Shown here: positions 39,049 to 49,084 of the stretch, in pieces | Layout of the letters: every line of letters begins with the position of its first letter | Position numbering within the stretch: position 1 is the first letter of the stretch | Assembly (NCBI GenBank): GCA_963722415.1 | Contig: CAVRNI010000026.1 | Location: forward strand, 62,001-126,000 | Reading direction: 5' to 3' | DNA: 64,000 nucleotides | Origin: JALOLG01 sp963722415 | Lineage (GTDB): Bacteria; Actinomycetota; Acidimicrobiia; Acidimicrobiales; Ilumatobacteraceae | Program-made: the position numbers and the translations under genes | Notes under the pieces: model-generated | Databases searched by the model: none | Told to the model about the DNA's origin: nothing | The model's input: only the letters and a program-made list of their open reading frames with translations

Positions 39049-39070
39049 TTGTCCCGACGCTGTTGCCCAG

Positions 39071-39909
39071 CTACCCGAGTTGCAGCATCTTCGCGATCGC
39101 ATCGAGCGCGGGGGTGCCGGAGGGCCCCCGCGGCTGAACGAGGTCGGCGTGATGCGCCCCGTCGATGAGCATCGTGTCGGCTCGGATCGAACGTGATTCC
39201 AGGTTGGCCGCGAACTCGGCGGTCAAGTCGTCGTTCTCGCCACCGACGAGTGCGAATGACACCGTCCTGCGAACGTCGTTGCCGGCGAGCCACCAGCCGG
39301 GATTCCCGTGCGTCCAAGCGATCGGTTGGTCGACCGGATCGCCACCGAACCAGTCGACCGTGGCAGCGGTGACGATCGACGGTGATGGCTCACCGAGCCA
39401 GCCGAAATGCCCACCCACCGCCACGACGTGCGCCGGGCCCGCCGTTGGCAACGCCTCCACGCAGTCGTGGGGCATCGACGCGAATGAGTCCCAGCCGAGG
39501 GCGATTGCCGCGATCACGAGCGCCCCGTCGCCCCACCGATGATCGCGATGGGTCTCGTTGCCGAGTCCCTCGGCGTACCGGGCCGCCCACGTGTAGGCGC
39601 ACACGACGTCGAAATACGTCTCGGGCCAACCGCCGCCGTGCGCCAGCGGGTGGACGTCGGCATTCGCAACGATCGCGCCCGCTCGACAAGCGCGTGACTC
39701 AGCCCTGCAAGGTCGCGGCGGTCGCCGCAACACCCGTCGACCGCCACCACGACCACCGGCGCGGCGCCGGTGTCGGATGGTTCGTACAGATCAAGCACCT
39801 GGTCATGGCGATATTCGACCGGCTCGGGTGGTCGGTGGCCCGTCGGCGGCGGGGTGCCACAGGCCGCCAGCGCGACACCGATGACGACGCCAGCCGCTAG
39901 TCGAAACAC
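39071..39909 (-). CDS. Lipoprotein alpha/beta-hydrolase-like, apparent frameshift
   Basis: About 279 residues after joining frames near 39685 (this break looks like one lost base). The signal peptide ends in the lipobox VALAAC. The body contains VVVVAVDGCCGDRRDLAGL, YTWAARYAEG, WGDGALVIAAIAL, SFALVGGENDD and DGAHHADLV. Where hydrolases have GxSxG this protein has WGDGAL, so the nucleophile may be Asp, or the protein may be inactive. The GTG start overlaps the end of the corrected WD40 frame, making it the last gene of the TIR-STAND operon. Confidence 0.6.
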
Positions 39910-41997
39910 CGGGCGATCGTCCGGTATCGCTCAGTGGGGAGGAACGCTGCCTCCTCGTCCGGCGTGAGGTTCCGAGCGGCGATCGCGCGACAACCGATCA
40001 CGAAGGCCGGCACGGTCGACTCGGAACCGCATCGTGGACGATTCGCCCCCCACCGCGATTTGCTGCGCAGCGGGATCGATCGACACCGACGTGGCCGGAT
40101 CATTGGCTGACATCGTCAGCGTGCCGATCAGACGCAGGTGCGGAACATCCCAGACGTCGACGCCGCCGTCGGATGTCGCCGCGACGAGCAGCTCACCCGT
40201 GGCGGACAGGTCAACCGACCGGATCGAGCTGTGCATCACGGGCGGCGACAAGACCTTCCACACCTTGGGATCGCAACCGTCGCCGCCGTCGCCCAACAGG
40301 ACTCTGGGGTATATCCGGATTTCGCCATCGGACGTGCCGATCGCGACCGTGCCGTCGGCGGCTACGGCGATGTCGTTGACGCTTCGTCCGAGCTCGATCG
40401 ACGAGAACTCGCCGGTCGAACCCGGTGGCGCGGACAGCAGCGTGCCGCCCTGGTCGCCGACGACCAGATGACCCTCGGCCGAGAGCGCGATCGCGGTCAC
40501 TCGCCGACCGGTGGGGATCTCCGCCGTGCTCTCGCGGCCATCGTGGACCATCAGGATCTCACCCGCGTTGATCCCCGCCGCCAAGTTGTCCGTGTCGACC
40601 ATCGACAGCGCTGTGAGCTCTCCGGCGCCGGAGGATGGGTGGGTGGCGACCGGCGTCCGCGACGCGGCGTCGTACACGACGACTTCGTCGGGCCATCCGC
40701 TCACACCGCGGCCGATCGCCGCCAACTCCTCTCCGTCGACGCCGTACGACACGCGGTCGAAGTCGCCAGTGTGTTCCGACGGCTGCAGCTGGTGGGCGGT
40801 GCCGTCGGCGTCGACGATTCGCAGCGTGCCGGACGTGATGACGGCGATCTGACCGTCACCGTTCGGCCGCACCGCCACGTCGCCGATGCCGCGGTCGCCG
40901 TCATCACGTGCGATCGGTTCCGCCCAGCGATTCGGCTGGTCGAGATCCCAGGCGACGAGCCCGTCGCCGGCGACGGACACGAAAGTGGTGTCCGTCGGAC
41001 AGATCACGCTGCGGACCGTGTCCGTGTGCGAGGCGAATTCCACCGGTTCGACCAACTGTCCGCGTTGTCGGCTCCACCGCCGGACGAGATGATCGCGGCC
41101 CGCGGTCACGACGCCCGAACCGTCGGGCGACACGCACATCGTCACGACACGGCCTTCGAGCACGTCGGAAGAACCACCGGTCCGTTCGTCGACCGTCCCG
41201 ACGAGTGTGATCGCCGTGGGATTCTCGTCAGCCAGATCCCAGGAGCGGATCGTGAGGTCGTCGCCCGTGGAGAGCAGTTCGCTGGTGCCCGGCACGAACG
41301 CGACCGCGCGGACCTTGCTCGTGTGTGCCGTCAGGGTCTGGGTCGGCTCCAGCGTGGCGCGCTCCCAAACTCCGATTAGGCAGTGGTTCGTTCCGGCGAC
41401 CAACCAGCGCCGCTCGTCGTCGACCGCGATTGATCGAACCTTCCGATCGGCCGCCTCGATGACGCATTGAGACGACCCTGGGCCGTCTGGCACCGCGAAC
41501 ATGTGCTCGATGGCCGGACTCGACACGTTGGAAACGTCGATCACCGCGACCATGCCGTCCCACGTGCCGACGATCAAACGGTCGCCGTCGAAAAGTGCGA
41601 CGGACACCGGGCTGTCCGTGTCAAGGCGAACGCGACGCGACGTGAGCGACGGATCGGATGTGTCGATGACGTCGATCCAGCCGTCGCTGCCGACGAACCC
41701 GTGCCCGTCGGGTTCGACGTTGCCCCCTCCGACCGCGATCACCGATGTGCTCTCCTGCGCCGCGATCGCGAGGATGCTGTGTCCGACGTTCGATTTCGTG
41801 CTCGGTTCTGCATCGCCCGGGTCCCAGACGTAGAGCTCCCCGAACCCGTCGCCGATCACGATCCGGCCGTTGCCCAGCTGGACGGCAGCTTCAAACCCGA
41901 CGTTGCGGGCGGTGGCATCGATGCGCCGAGCGATGTCTGGATCGTGTTCCGCGGTGACGAGCATCTCGACCGCCCCGAGATCCGTCTCGTCGATCAT
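39897..41997 (-). CDS. WD40 beta-propeller protein (second half of a TIR-nSTAND1-WD40 system)
   Basis: About 699 residues of beta-propeller repeats (AAVQLGNGRIVIGDGFGELYVWD; LLSTGDDLTIRSWDLA; VVTAGRDHLVRRWSR; LLVAATSDGGVDVWDVP), perhaps ten to fourteen blades. Near 40012 one surplus base diverts the frame. The corrected C-terminus ends CRAIAARNLTPDEEAAFL...YRTIARCFD, matching the tail of actinobacterial STAND-WD40 proteins. There is no signal peptide. The start ATG overlaps the TIR-STAND stop (ATGA, 41994-41997), so the two are coupled or were one polypeptide. The presumed role is a ligand sensor or binding platform. Confidence 0.85.
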
Positions 41998-44330
41998 GTC
42001 TGCCGCGGGACCAGGAGCGCCTGGAGTCCCAAACCACCGCTGTAGGCAGCTGCCGACGTCTGAAGTTGGGTTGCGACCCGCCTATCCGTCTCCGCCTCGG
42101 CAGTGCGTTGGGACGCCCTCGCGTCGTTCCGGGCGTGCCACGCGTAGACGCCGAGACCGGTCGTCAGGACGGCCACCACGACCGCCGCGACGAGTACGAC
42201 GCGTTCCCAGAGACGCTTGCGGTCCGCCTTGGCGCGACTCCTCGCGATGTATGCCACGAGGTCCTGCTCGACGACGAAGTCCGAACCGTGCGCCTGCTCG
42301 AGCCAGCGTTCGGCGGCTGCGAGGTCGCGGCCGGTGAGTGGCTCCGGGCCGACCCGGCTCTCCCAGGTCCGACGTTGCATCTCGACGCCACGGTGCAGTT
42401 GGACCCACTCCCGGAACGTCGGCCAGCCAGCGATGATCGCGTCGTGGCTCAGGTCGGCGACCTGGACGTGGCGCGACGTGCCGCCCTCAACAATCGTCTG
42501 GTCGTCGACGGTGATGATGCGTTGGTTCTCGTGACTCAGGATGTCGAAGACCTCCCGGAAGCCGGCCGGGTCGGCCGCGGCATCGACGAGCTTCGTGACC
42601 GGCACCTGGCGACGGGTGTAAAGCTCGCCGTCGCCGAAGTGCACGAGTCGCATGAGGATCGCACGCGCGATACCCATGCCATCGTCGGGGCGTCGCTGCT
42701 TGACGATCTTGAGAGCGTCGTCGGCCTGCCGGCTGATCGCCTCCCGCACGCCGAACTCGCCAGACGACCACTCCGTTTCTGAGAGCGACAGATACCACCA
42801 CGGCTGCCGACCCCAGAGCTTGCGGAGCGCCTCCTGCAGGAACGGCATGAGTCCCGGCTGCCCTTCGGTCTCGCTCGCCAACCGCACCACCAGCGAGTCG
42901 GCGATGACGACGCCGAGTTGTCCTGCCGGCTCGCGGATCGCTTGCTCCAGCGCACCTCCGGTAAGCGGCGTGATCGGCACCAGATCGAGCTCGACAAGCG
43001 TCCAGACCGGACTGACCATCAGCTGTCCGTAGAAGTCGGCGCGGACCGTCACGATGATGTGCAGCTCCGGATCGAGCCGCCGCTGCTCGACGATGGCATT
43101 GAGGAAGCGAGTGCCGACGTCCAGTACCGGTTCGTCCGATCCGTCTGTGAGCGGGGGTGCAACCCCGAACGCCTGCTCCAGTTGGTCGACGACCAGCACC
43201 CTTGCGTGATTGGGGCTGGCTGCCCGATCGAGTCGTTCGAGGACTGGCCCGAGTTCGTCGCTCGGGCGCACGATCTCGACCGAGCTCTGGGGCCGCCCGT
43301 CGAACCCCGCTTCTCGGATTCGAGGGAGCACGCCCGCGAGCACGAGCGACGACTTGCCCGAACCCGACGGACCGATCACCGCCGCTATCCGTCGGCGTCG
43401 CAGTTGTTCCATGACGAGCTCGATTTCGCGATCCCGGCCGACGAAGGGGTAGCGCTCGTCTCCGCGGTACGGCCGCATGCCGGGGTAAGGACACGCTGGG
43501 GGACGGCTGAGTCGTGGAGGGGCAACGTCGAATGCGCGACAGATCGTCTGCAGCGACTCGTACCAGAGCTCACGGTTGAACATGTCAACCCGAACCGGTA
43601 CGTCGTACTGCTGTGGGATCTCGAACGGATTCGTCGGGTCGCCCGGATTGTCGAGCACCAGCGGGAGAGACTTGCTGATCTGGCGCGTCTTTTCGAACTC
43701 GTCGAGGTAGCGCCCCGCCTCGTGGGCGAGATCGTTCAGGTACGCCCTCGACACCACGACGATCACGCGATCGGCCCAGTCGATCGCGTTCTGGAGCGCC
43801 TTGAACGCAGGTTCGCCGGAGTCGACTGCTCCGGACAGGGAGGCGACGTCCTTGGCGTCGACGTTGGCTTGCCGCAACGCGGGAATGAGGTAGCCCGTCA
43901 CGAACTCGCGGTCGGCCTCCGATTCGAGGACGAACGCGCGCTTGATCATCCGGTCGACCGCTTCGATGACCTTGGTCGGATCGTCGTCGTTGCGGAGATC
44001 GATCAGGTGATCTGCGGCCGGGAGGTGCTCGACGTCTCCTCGTTGGACCACGACGAGGATCCCACTGATCGCCGCCTCGTATTCGGTGTACCAACTCTGT
44101 CCGTACCATTCGTCGACTGTCGCCACCGTGACCCGGGCTCTCGCCGAGCTCCGCACGATCTCGTCGATGAGGATCTGACCCGGCACGAAGTCCTTCGTGT
44201 CGAGGAGCGCCGAGTAGCCAGCCTGTTCCAACGCCGGTTTCAAGACGTTGCGGACCCACGTCGCAGTTGGTTCACGGTGCCGGTAGCTCAGGAAGACGTC
44301 TCGGTCAGCGGGAGTCACGATCCACCTCAC
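41994..44330 (-). CDS. TIR-TIR-nSTAND1 P-loop ATPase with C-terminal membrane segment
   Basis: About 778 residues. TIR domain 1 (about 8-125) has DVFLSYRH and GQSWYTEYE, where the W..xE pattern suggests a NADase Glu. A second TIR-like region (about 135-265) has VIVVVSRAYLNDLAHEAG and lacks the W. Then comes an nSTAND1 NTPase: entry motif CPYPGMRPYRGDERYPFVGR (about 280-298), Walker A GPSGSGKS (about 320-327), Walker B RVLVVDQLEQ. One hydrophobic helix (about 711-731) ends the protein. I chose GTG 44330 because it overlaps the LCP stop; GTG 44339 is possible. By analogy with STAND-TIR proteins it may oligomerise on a trigger and deplete NAD; this is inference. Confidence 0.85.
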   Translation of the reverse strand: MRWIVTPADRDVFLSYRHREPTATWVRNVLKPALEQAGYSALLDTKDFVPGQILIDEIVRSSARARVTVATVDEWYGQSWYTEYEAAISGILVVVQRGDVEHLPAADHLIDLRNDDDPTKVIEAVDRMIKRAFVLESEADREFVTGYLIPALRQANVDAKDVASLSGAVDSGEPAFKALQNAIDWADRVIVVVSRAYLNDLAHEAGRYLDEFEKTRQISKSLPLVLDNPGDPTNPFEIPQQYDVPVRVDMFNRELWYESLQTICRAFDVAPPRLSRPPACPYPGMRPYRGDERYPFVGRDREIELVMEQLRRRRIAAVIGPSGSGKSSLVLAGVLPRIREAGFDGRPQSSVEIVRPSDELGPVLERLDRAASPNHARVLVVDQLEQAFGVAPPLTDGSDEPVLDVGTRFLNAIVEQRRLDPELHIIVTVRADFYGQLMVSPVWTLVELDLVPITPLTGGALEQAIREPAGQLGVVIADSLVVRLASETEGQPGLMPFLQEALRKLWGRQPWWYLSLSETEWSSGEFGVREAISRQADDALKIVKQRRPDDGMGIARAILMRLVHFGDGELYTRRQVPVTKLVDAAADPAGFREVFDILSHENQRIITVDDQTIVEGGTSRHVQVADLSHDAIIAGWPTFREWVQLHRGVEMQRRTWESRVGPEPLTGRDLAAAERWLEQAHGSDFVVEQDLVAYIARSRAKADRKRLWERVVLVAAVVVAVLTTGLGVYAWHARNDARASQRTAEAETDRRVATQLQTSAAAYSGGLGLQALLVPRQT

Positions 44331-45260
44331 TGACGACACCCGGCGAGCACGTTCCTGCCATCGTCGGTGAGCACGAGCCGGTTGACGGAGTCGAGGTCTC
44401 CCGGTGCGAACGGGGATCGCCGGTCATCCGTGGTCCGGTCGGGTACGACCGGCAAGGTCGCGAAGACGATCCGATCGTGCGACCAGGCACCGATGAGGAA
44501 ACCAGCGAGCGCCACCGGATCGACGAGCTCGAACCCGGTGTTCCGAAGGACGCGGCTCGCCGACACGCACGTGCCGGCTCGGTTCGGCGATCTCGACGGC
44601 CGCGATGGCCACCGCGAGGTAGGTCTGGGCGTGTGTGATGCGGTCGAGATCGGTCGTCTCGACAAGCACCCAATCGTCACCAAAGCGTTCCTCCCACGTG
44701 CGGGAGCGAAGGTAGGCGACCGCGTTGGCGCCGACCAATGCCACCGGGCCCGGGCCGGCATGGAAGCCGGTCCGACGGTCCAGACTCTCGGCCGGGAGAT
44801 CGATCTCGACGGGGCCGATGGCCCCGGCGATGTCGGCGACCCCTTTGAGGTCGATGGTGACGACCGCCCCGATGCGTACCCCGAGCAGGTCCTCGACGGC
44901 GTCCGCCATGGCGCGGGCCCCAGCCGTGTCATAGAGCACCGCCAGTGCTTCGCTGTCGGGCGCAACAACGAGGTCTCGCGGGATGGACGTGAGCGTCAAG
45001 TCGTCGCAATTGCGCCACCACGTGGCCAGCAGGACGGAATCGGCGCGGCGCTCGCCAGGAACGTTGTCCTCGACCACCAACAGGATGCTCGCACGGTCAG
45101 CGCGCACGTACGCCGTGACCACAACGACGGCCGCGCCAACGAACAGAACGATGAGCGTCCCAGCAGTGACGACCGTCGCCGTTCGACGTCGTGAGTCGAC
45201 CGCCAACACCGTTGACAAGTGCTCTGGTCCAAACCGTGCAGGCGGCGGCTCGCCGGTCAT
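44327..45260 (-). CDS. LytR-CpsA-Psr (LCP) family membrane protein, apparent frameshift
   Basis: About 310 residues with one N-terminal membrane helix (VVTAGTLIVLFVGAAVVVVT, about 30-50) and an extracellular LCP domain: RADSVLLATW, LTLTSIPRDLVV, GVRIGAVVTIDLKGVADI, LVGANAVAYLRSRTWEE. LCP enzymes attach glycopolymers from polyprenyl carriers to peptidoglycan. The frame changes near 44578 by one surplus base; the remainder reads RNTGFELVDPVALAGFLIGA to the stop at 44327. The start overlaps the lipoprotein stop and the stop overlaps the TIR-STAND start, an unusual setting for an LCP gene. Confidence 0.78.
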
Positions 45261-45808
45261 ATCGAGATTTCGAAAGTGGTCGTCGTCGGCTCGGGCAGGT
45301 CGTTGAGGACAACCCACTCCGGTCCGTCGATCAGGATGCGCCCGTCCACGGTGCAGGTGGCGACCGGGCAATTGAACTGTTCGAACGTCCGGAGGGCTGC
45401 CTCTGTGTGGTCTCCGAACGAACCGTCGACCGCGACCCCGCCGTCAATTCGGGTGCGGAGCAGGCGTTGCAGCCGTTCGACCTCCTCCCCTTCACAGCCG
45501 TGCTGGAGAACTTCAACGCAACGCGTTGACGAGACCGAACTGGTCGAGCTCTTTGGCACCGTCGTCGTCGTTGTCGAAGTCGATGTCGATGTCGAAGTCG
45601 AAGTCGTTGTCGAAGTGGACGAAGACGTCGACGTCGAAGACGTTGACGGTGACGTTGACGTTGACGTTGACGTCGTCACCGCGATGGTCGTGGACGTGGT
45701 GGCATCGTCGTCGTCAGCGCACGACGCCACCAGTAGGACAAATACCACGAGCACGGGCAGGTACCACCCTGCCTGGCTGAGGGGCGATCTGCGGTGTCCT
45801 CCACCCAT
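45257..45808 (-). CDS. Lipoprotein with Ser/Thr linker and peptidoglycan-binding domain
   Basis: Encodes 183 residues. A signal peptide ends in the lipobox LVASC (Cys about 30), followed by DDDD, a stretch of about 45 residues almost purely Ser/Thr, and a PG_binding_1-like domain (GCEGEEVERLQRLLRTRIDGG, VDGSFGDHTEAALRTFE). It would be tethered to the membrane and bind peptidoglycan. It is the first gene of the TIR-STAND operon. The ATG at 45808 lies two bases after the TAA of the upstream pepA frame. The linker could be O-glycosylated. Confidence 0.82.
   Translation of the reverse strand: MGGGHRRSPLSQAGWYLPVLVVFVLLVASCADDDDATTSTTIAVTTSTSTSTSPSTSSTSTSSSTSTTTSTSTSTSTSTTTTTVPKSSTSSVSSTRCVEVLQHGCEGEEVERLQRLLRTRIDGGVAVDGSFGDHTEAALRTFEQFNCPVATCTVDGRILIDGPEWVVLNDLPEPTTTTFEISI
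45561..45690. repeat. Low-complexity hexamer-type repeat (GTCGAA/GTTGAC variants) encoding the Ser/Thr linker
   Basis: Imperfect repeats of GTCGAAGTCGAT and GACGTTGACGTT type run through this stretch and, on the minus strand, encode alternating Ser/Thr codons (TCG ACG TCA ACG...). The array is in frame with the lipoprotein, so length change by multiples of three would only change linker length. Confidence 0.8.
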
Positions 45809-45810
45809 CG

Positions 45811-47493
45811 TTACCTCACAAACCCAGGTCTCGATGTCGCCAGTGCAGCCGCGGGTCGCTTGTGCGACAGTTCCGGCTGCCCACCGTACTGCGTCACGCC
45901 ATCGACACCGCCGGATTTCGTCTGGGCAGACCTCGAGCAGTAGCGGAAAGGAACTGCAGCCAAGATGGGCGGCGGTGCCTCTCGGATCCGGGACTCAGCG
46001 CACCGAGATCGATGCGAGTCCGCGTCGCTATTCCGGGGCTCGAAGTTGGTGACGAGGTCGATCAGGAGGCGGGTGCCGAAGCCGGTGGCGCCCTTCGACA
46101 GCCAGCCTTCGTCGCCGTCGACCTTCATCGGACCGGCGATGTCGAGGTGCGCCCACGGCACGTCGCCGGCGAACTCCGACAGGAACACCGAGGCGGTGAT
46201 GGCGCCGCCGTAGGGGCCGCCGACGTTCTTCATGTCGGCCGTCACGGAGTCGAGCAACTTGCGGTACGGCTTGACCGCCAGCGGCAGTTGCCACACCGGC
46301 TCATCCGCTCGCTCGGCGCTCGCCTTGACCTGGTCGACGAGGGGCTGGCTGGTGCCGAGCACACCGGCGATCGACGTGCCGAGCGCGACCAGGCAGGCGC
46401 CGGTGAGCGTGGCGATGTCGACGATCGCGTCCGGCTCGTCCTCGACCGCCAGCGACAACCCGTCGGCAAGGATCAGGCGACCCTCGGCGTCGGTGTTGTG
46501 GACCTCGACGGTCTTGCCGTTGCGCATCGTGAGCACGTCGCCGAGCTTCATCGCGCTGCCCGACGGCATGTTGTCGGTGCACATCAGGTAGCCGGTCACC
46601 TTGGTCTTGCACCGCAGTGCCTTCAGCGTCGTCATCGCCGCCAGGACGGCGGCCGCGCCCGACATGTCCATCTTCATCACGGCGTGCATCGCGTCGCTCT
46701 GCTTCAGGCTGATGCCGCCGGAGTCGTACATCACGCCCTTGCCGACGAGTGCGATGTGGCCGGTCGGGTTCCGCGGCGTGTACGTGAGCCGCACGACGCG
46801 TGGTGGTTCGGCGCTCGCCTTGTTGACGGCGAGGATGCCGCCGCAACCCATCACGGTGAGCCGGTCCTTGTCGAAGACCTCGACGTCGAGGCCCGTCTCC
46901 CCCGCCAGCTCGACCGCCTTGTTGGCCATGTTCCGGGCCGTCAGGTGATCCGGCGGCGTGTTGGCCAACTCGCGCGCGATGCTCGCCGCCGACGAGACGG
47001 TGATGCCGCGACCGGCGCCTCGCTCGACCGCGCCGCCACGCTTCTCGGACGCGACGAGCGTGAGGGTGCGCAGCGCGCTGGCGATCGAGGTGTCGTTCTT
47101 CATGCCGACGTAGCGGTACGAAGCGAGCAGGACTCCCTCGGCGACGGCCTGGCCGGCCGATGCGGCGTCGACGCCGTCGACATCGGCGAGGTTGGTGGCG
47201 ATGTGGGCGCGTTTGCCCGCGGCGCGGGTGAACGCGGCGGCCGCGTTGCGGAGCGCGTTGGCGTCGAGCTCGTCGGACGGTCCGATCCCGACGGCGACGA
47301 GCGTCGGGCCGTCGCCGCGCGGCACGATGAGCGTCTGGCCCACGGCGCCGGTGAAGCCGTGATCCGACAATGCGGCGCGGCTGAGCCCGAGCTGGCGGGG
47401 CACCGCGCCCTGCGACGCGACGGCGAGGCCGACGGCGTCGGCGGTGCGGGGGGCGGCGCGGGCAACGCCGACTTCGACGGCTGGTTCACTCAT
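45811..47493 (-). CDS. pepA: Leucyl aminopeptidase, M17 family (C-terminus apparently extended)
   Basis: M17 catalytic motifs are intact: VGKGVMYDSGGISLK, MKMDMSGAAAV, and NTDAEGRLILADGL. It is a cytosolic metallo-aminopeptidase. Family members end near GATGFGTRLLIDLVTNF, but here the frame continues for about 75 further low-complexity residues (from about 46040) to a TAA at 45811. A lost stop through an indel near 46040-46046 is likely, so the true 3' end is probably about 46040. ATG 47493 is preferred over 47502. It lies just downstream of the VWA gene on the same strand. Confidence 0.9.
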   Translation of the reverse strand: MSEPAVEVGVARAAPRTADAVGLAVASQGAVPRQLGLSRAALSDHGFTGAVGQTLIVPRGDGPTLVAVGIGPSDELDANALRNAAAAFTRAAGKRAHIATNLADVDGVDAASAGQAVAEGVLLASYRYVGMKNDTSIASALRTLTLVASEKRGGAVERGAGRGITVSSAASIARELANTPPDHLTARNMANKAVELAGETGLDVEVFDKDRLTVMGCGGILAVNKASAEPPRVVRLTYTPRNPTGHIALVGKGVMYDSGGISLKQSDAMHAVMKMDMSGAAAVLAAMTTLKALRCKTKVTGYLMCTDNMPSGSAMKLGDVLTMRNGKTVEVHNTDAEGRLILADGLSLAVEDEPDAIVDIATLTGACLVALGTSIAGVLGTSQPLVDQVKASAERADEPVWQLPLAVKPYRKLLDSVTADMKNVGGPYGGAITASVFLSEFAGDVPWAHLDIAGPMKVDGDEGWLSKGATGFGTRLLIDLVTNFEPRNSDADSHRSRCAESRIREAPPPILAAVPFRYCSRSAQTKSGGVDGVTQYGGQPELSHKRPAAALATSRPGFVR

Positions 47494-47538
47494 GGCGGCC
47501 AAGTCTGGCGGCTCGCAGGCCCGATCGTGCAGCCTCGC

Positions 47539-48895
47539 CTACACGATGGCGGCGATCACGTCCGACAGGGCCCGAACCGTCGACACCTCGAACACGCCGT
47601 CGCAGTGCGGCCGGTACTGCGCCATCGCCGAGTCGTCGGTCTCCCACTCGGCTTCCGGTTCGGGATCGAGCCAGTACACGCGGCGCGCCCGGTCGGCGAT
47701 GCGCGCGAACGCGGCGACACCGGCATCACGGAAGTTGGTGCGGCCGTCACCCGTCACGAGCACCGTCGTGCGCCGTCCCACCGCCTCGTCGAGGAACTGA
47801 TCGCAGAACTGCTGGAACACGGCCCCGTAGTCGCTGTGCCCGTCGAACCCGACGACGCCGCGGCGCTCGAGCACGCGTTGCACCGGGACGTCGAAGTTGG
47901 CGGTCGTGAAGATCTCGGTCATGTCGGCGACACCGCCGACGAAGGCGAAGCTCCGCACCCCTGCCAGGACGTCGTGGATCGCGTGCACGAGCGTGAACGT
48001 GAACTGGGCGAACTCGGCGACCGAGCCCGAGATGTCGCACAGCACGACGACGTCGGGCCGGTGCGGATGGGTTCGCCGCAGGGCCGGGATCGATCGGGAT
48101 GCCCCCGGTCTGGAGTGAGCGCCGGAACGTCCGGCGGGGATCGAGGCGGCCCGTCGAACGTGGCCGGCGACGGCGACCGATGCGCGCCGCGAGCTGGCGG
48201 GCCAGCGGTTGGAGCGTGCGCCTGAGCTCGGCCAGCTCGGCGCTCGACAACGACAGCACGGGCCGGTCGAGCGCGCCGATCGGCAGCGCCTGATCGTCGT
48301 CGTCGCCTGGTGCGGCGAGCCGGCTCTTGGCGATCTCGTCGGCGAGCGCCCGCCGGAACTCCTCGAGCGCCCTGGCGACCTCGTGGCGGCGGAGCGACAG
48401 CTCGAACTCCGACAGATCGCCCTCGGCACGAAGCCGGCGCATCACGGCCGAGAGCATGTTGGCGAGGTCGATGGCGCGCATGATGCGGTGGATCACGAGC
48501 CGGTCGGACGCGTCGTCGCCGCCGTACATCGCCACCGCCCGGGCGGCGAGACCTCGCATCGCGTCACTGTCGCCGCGGGCGGCCGCGGCGCCGACGTCGG
48601 CGGCGAGGGTGGCGGCCGTCGAACGATCCGTCGCACGGTCGAACGCGGGGTCGACGGCATCCGGCTGCTCGGGCAACGCCACGCCCGGGGCGAAGACGAG
48701 GTCGAACGCCCGGTCGAAGACCGCCAGGTCCGGCTCGCGCGAGATCATCACCGATCGCAGCGCGCTGCGAACCAGCTCGCGATCGAGCAGATCGAGCAGC
48801 ATCAACGCCCGAGTGGCATCGATCAGGTCGCCGGTCGCGACCTCGATCCCGGCTCGGCGCAGCACGGTCGCGAGGCGCGTCACGTGATCGATCAT
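47539..48895 (-). CDS. CoxE-like VWA-domain protein, apparent frameshift
   Basis: About 452 residues. A helical N-terminal region (ATGDLIDATRALMLLDLLDRE, RRHEVARALEEFRRALADEI) leads, after a one-base frame change near 48095, to a VWA domain with MIDAS residues VVLCDISGSV, then FAFVGGVADMTEIF and LVTGDGRTNFRDAG. CoxE-type proteins act with MoxR AAA ATPases in maturation of metalloenzymes such as CO dehydrogenase; no MoxR is in this window. ATG 48895 is preferred; 48925 is possible. It is followed by pepA. Confidence 0.78.
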
Positions 48896-49084
48896 CGGGC
48901 CGCCGACCTGGGATGATGGCGTCATCTCCGGTCACACTAGGCACCGCCGTGAGCGCGTCAATTGTGCCTGCAAGGATTTGACACCACCGGAGGAGCGACC
49001 GAGACTGTGCGGAGGGAACGCCGTCCGCACATCCAGCAGATATCAGTCGATCACCACGACCGGGCGCCGGAGGGAGTCAGCACC

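Noticed and set aside
45561..45690. Possible CRISPR or minisatellite array
   Set aside because: The repeats are imperfect hexamer-like units without spacers and are explained by the Ser/Thr-rich linker codons of the lipoprotein.
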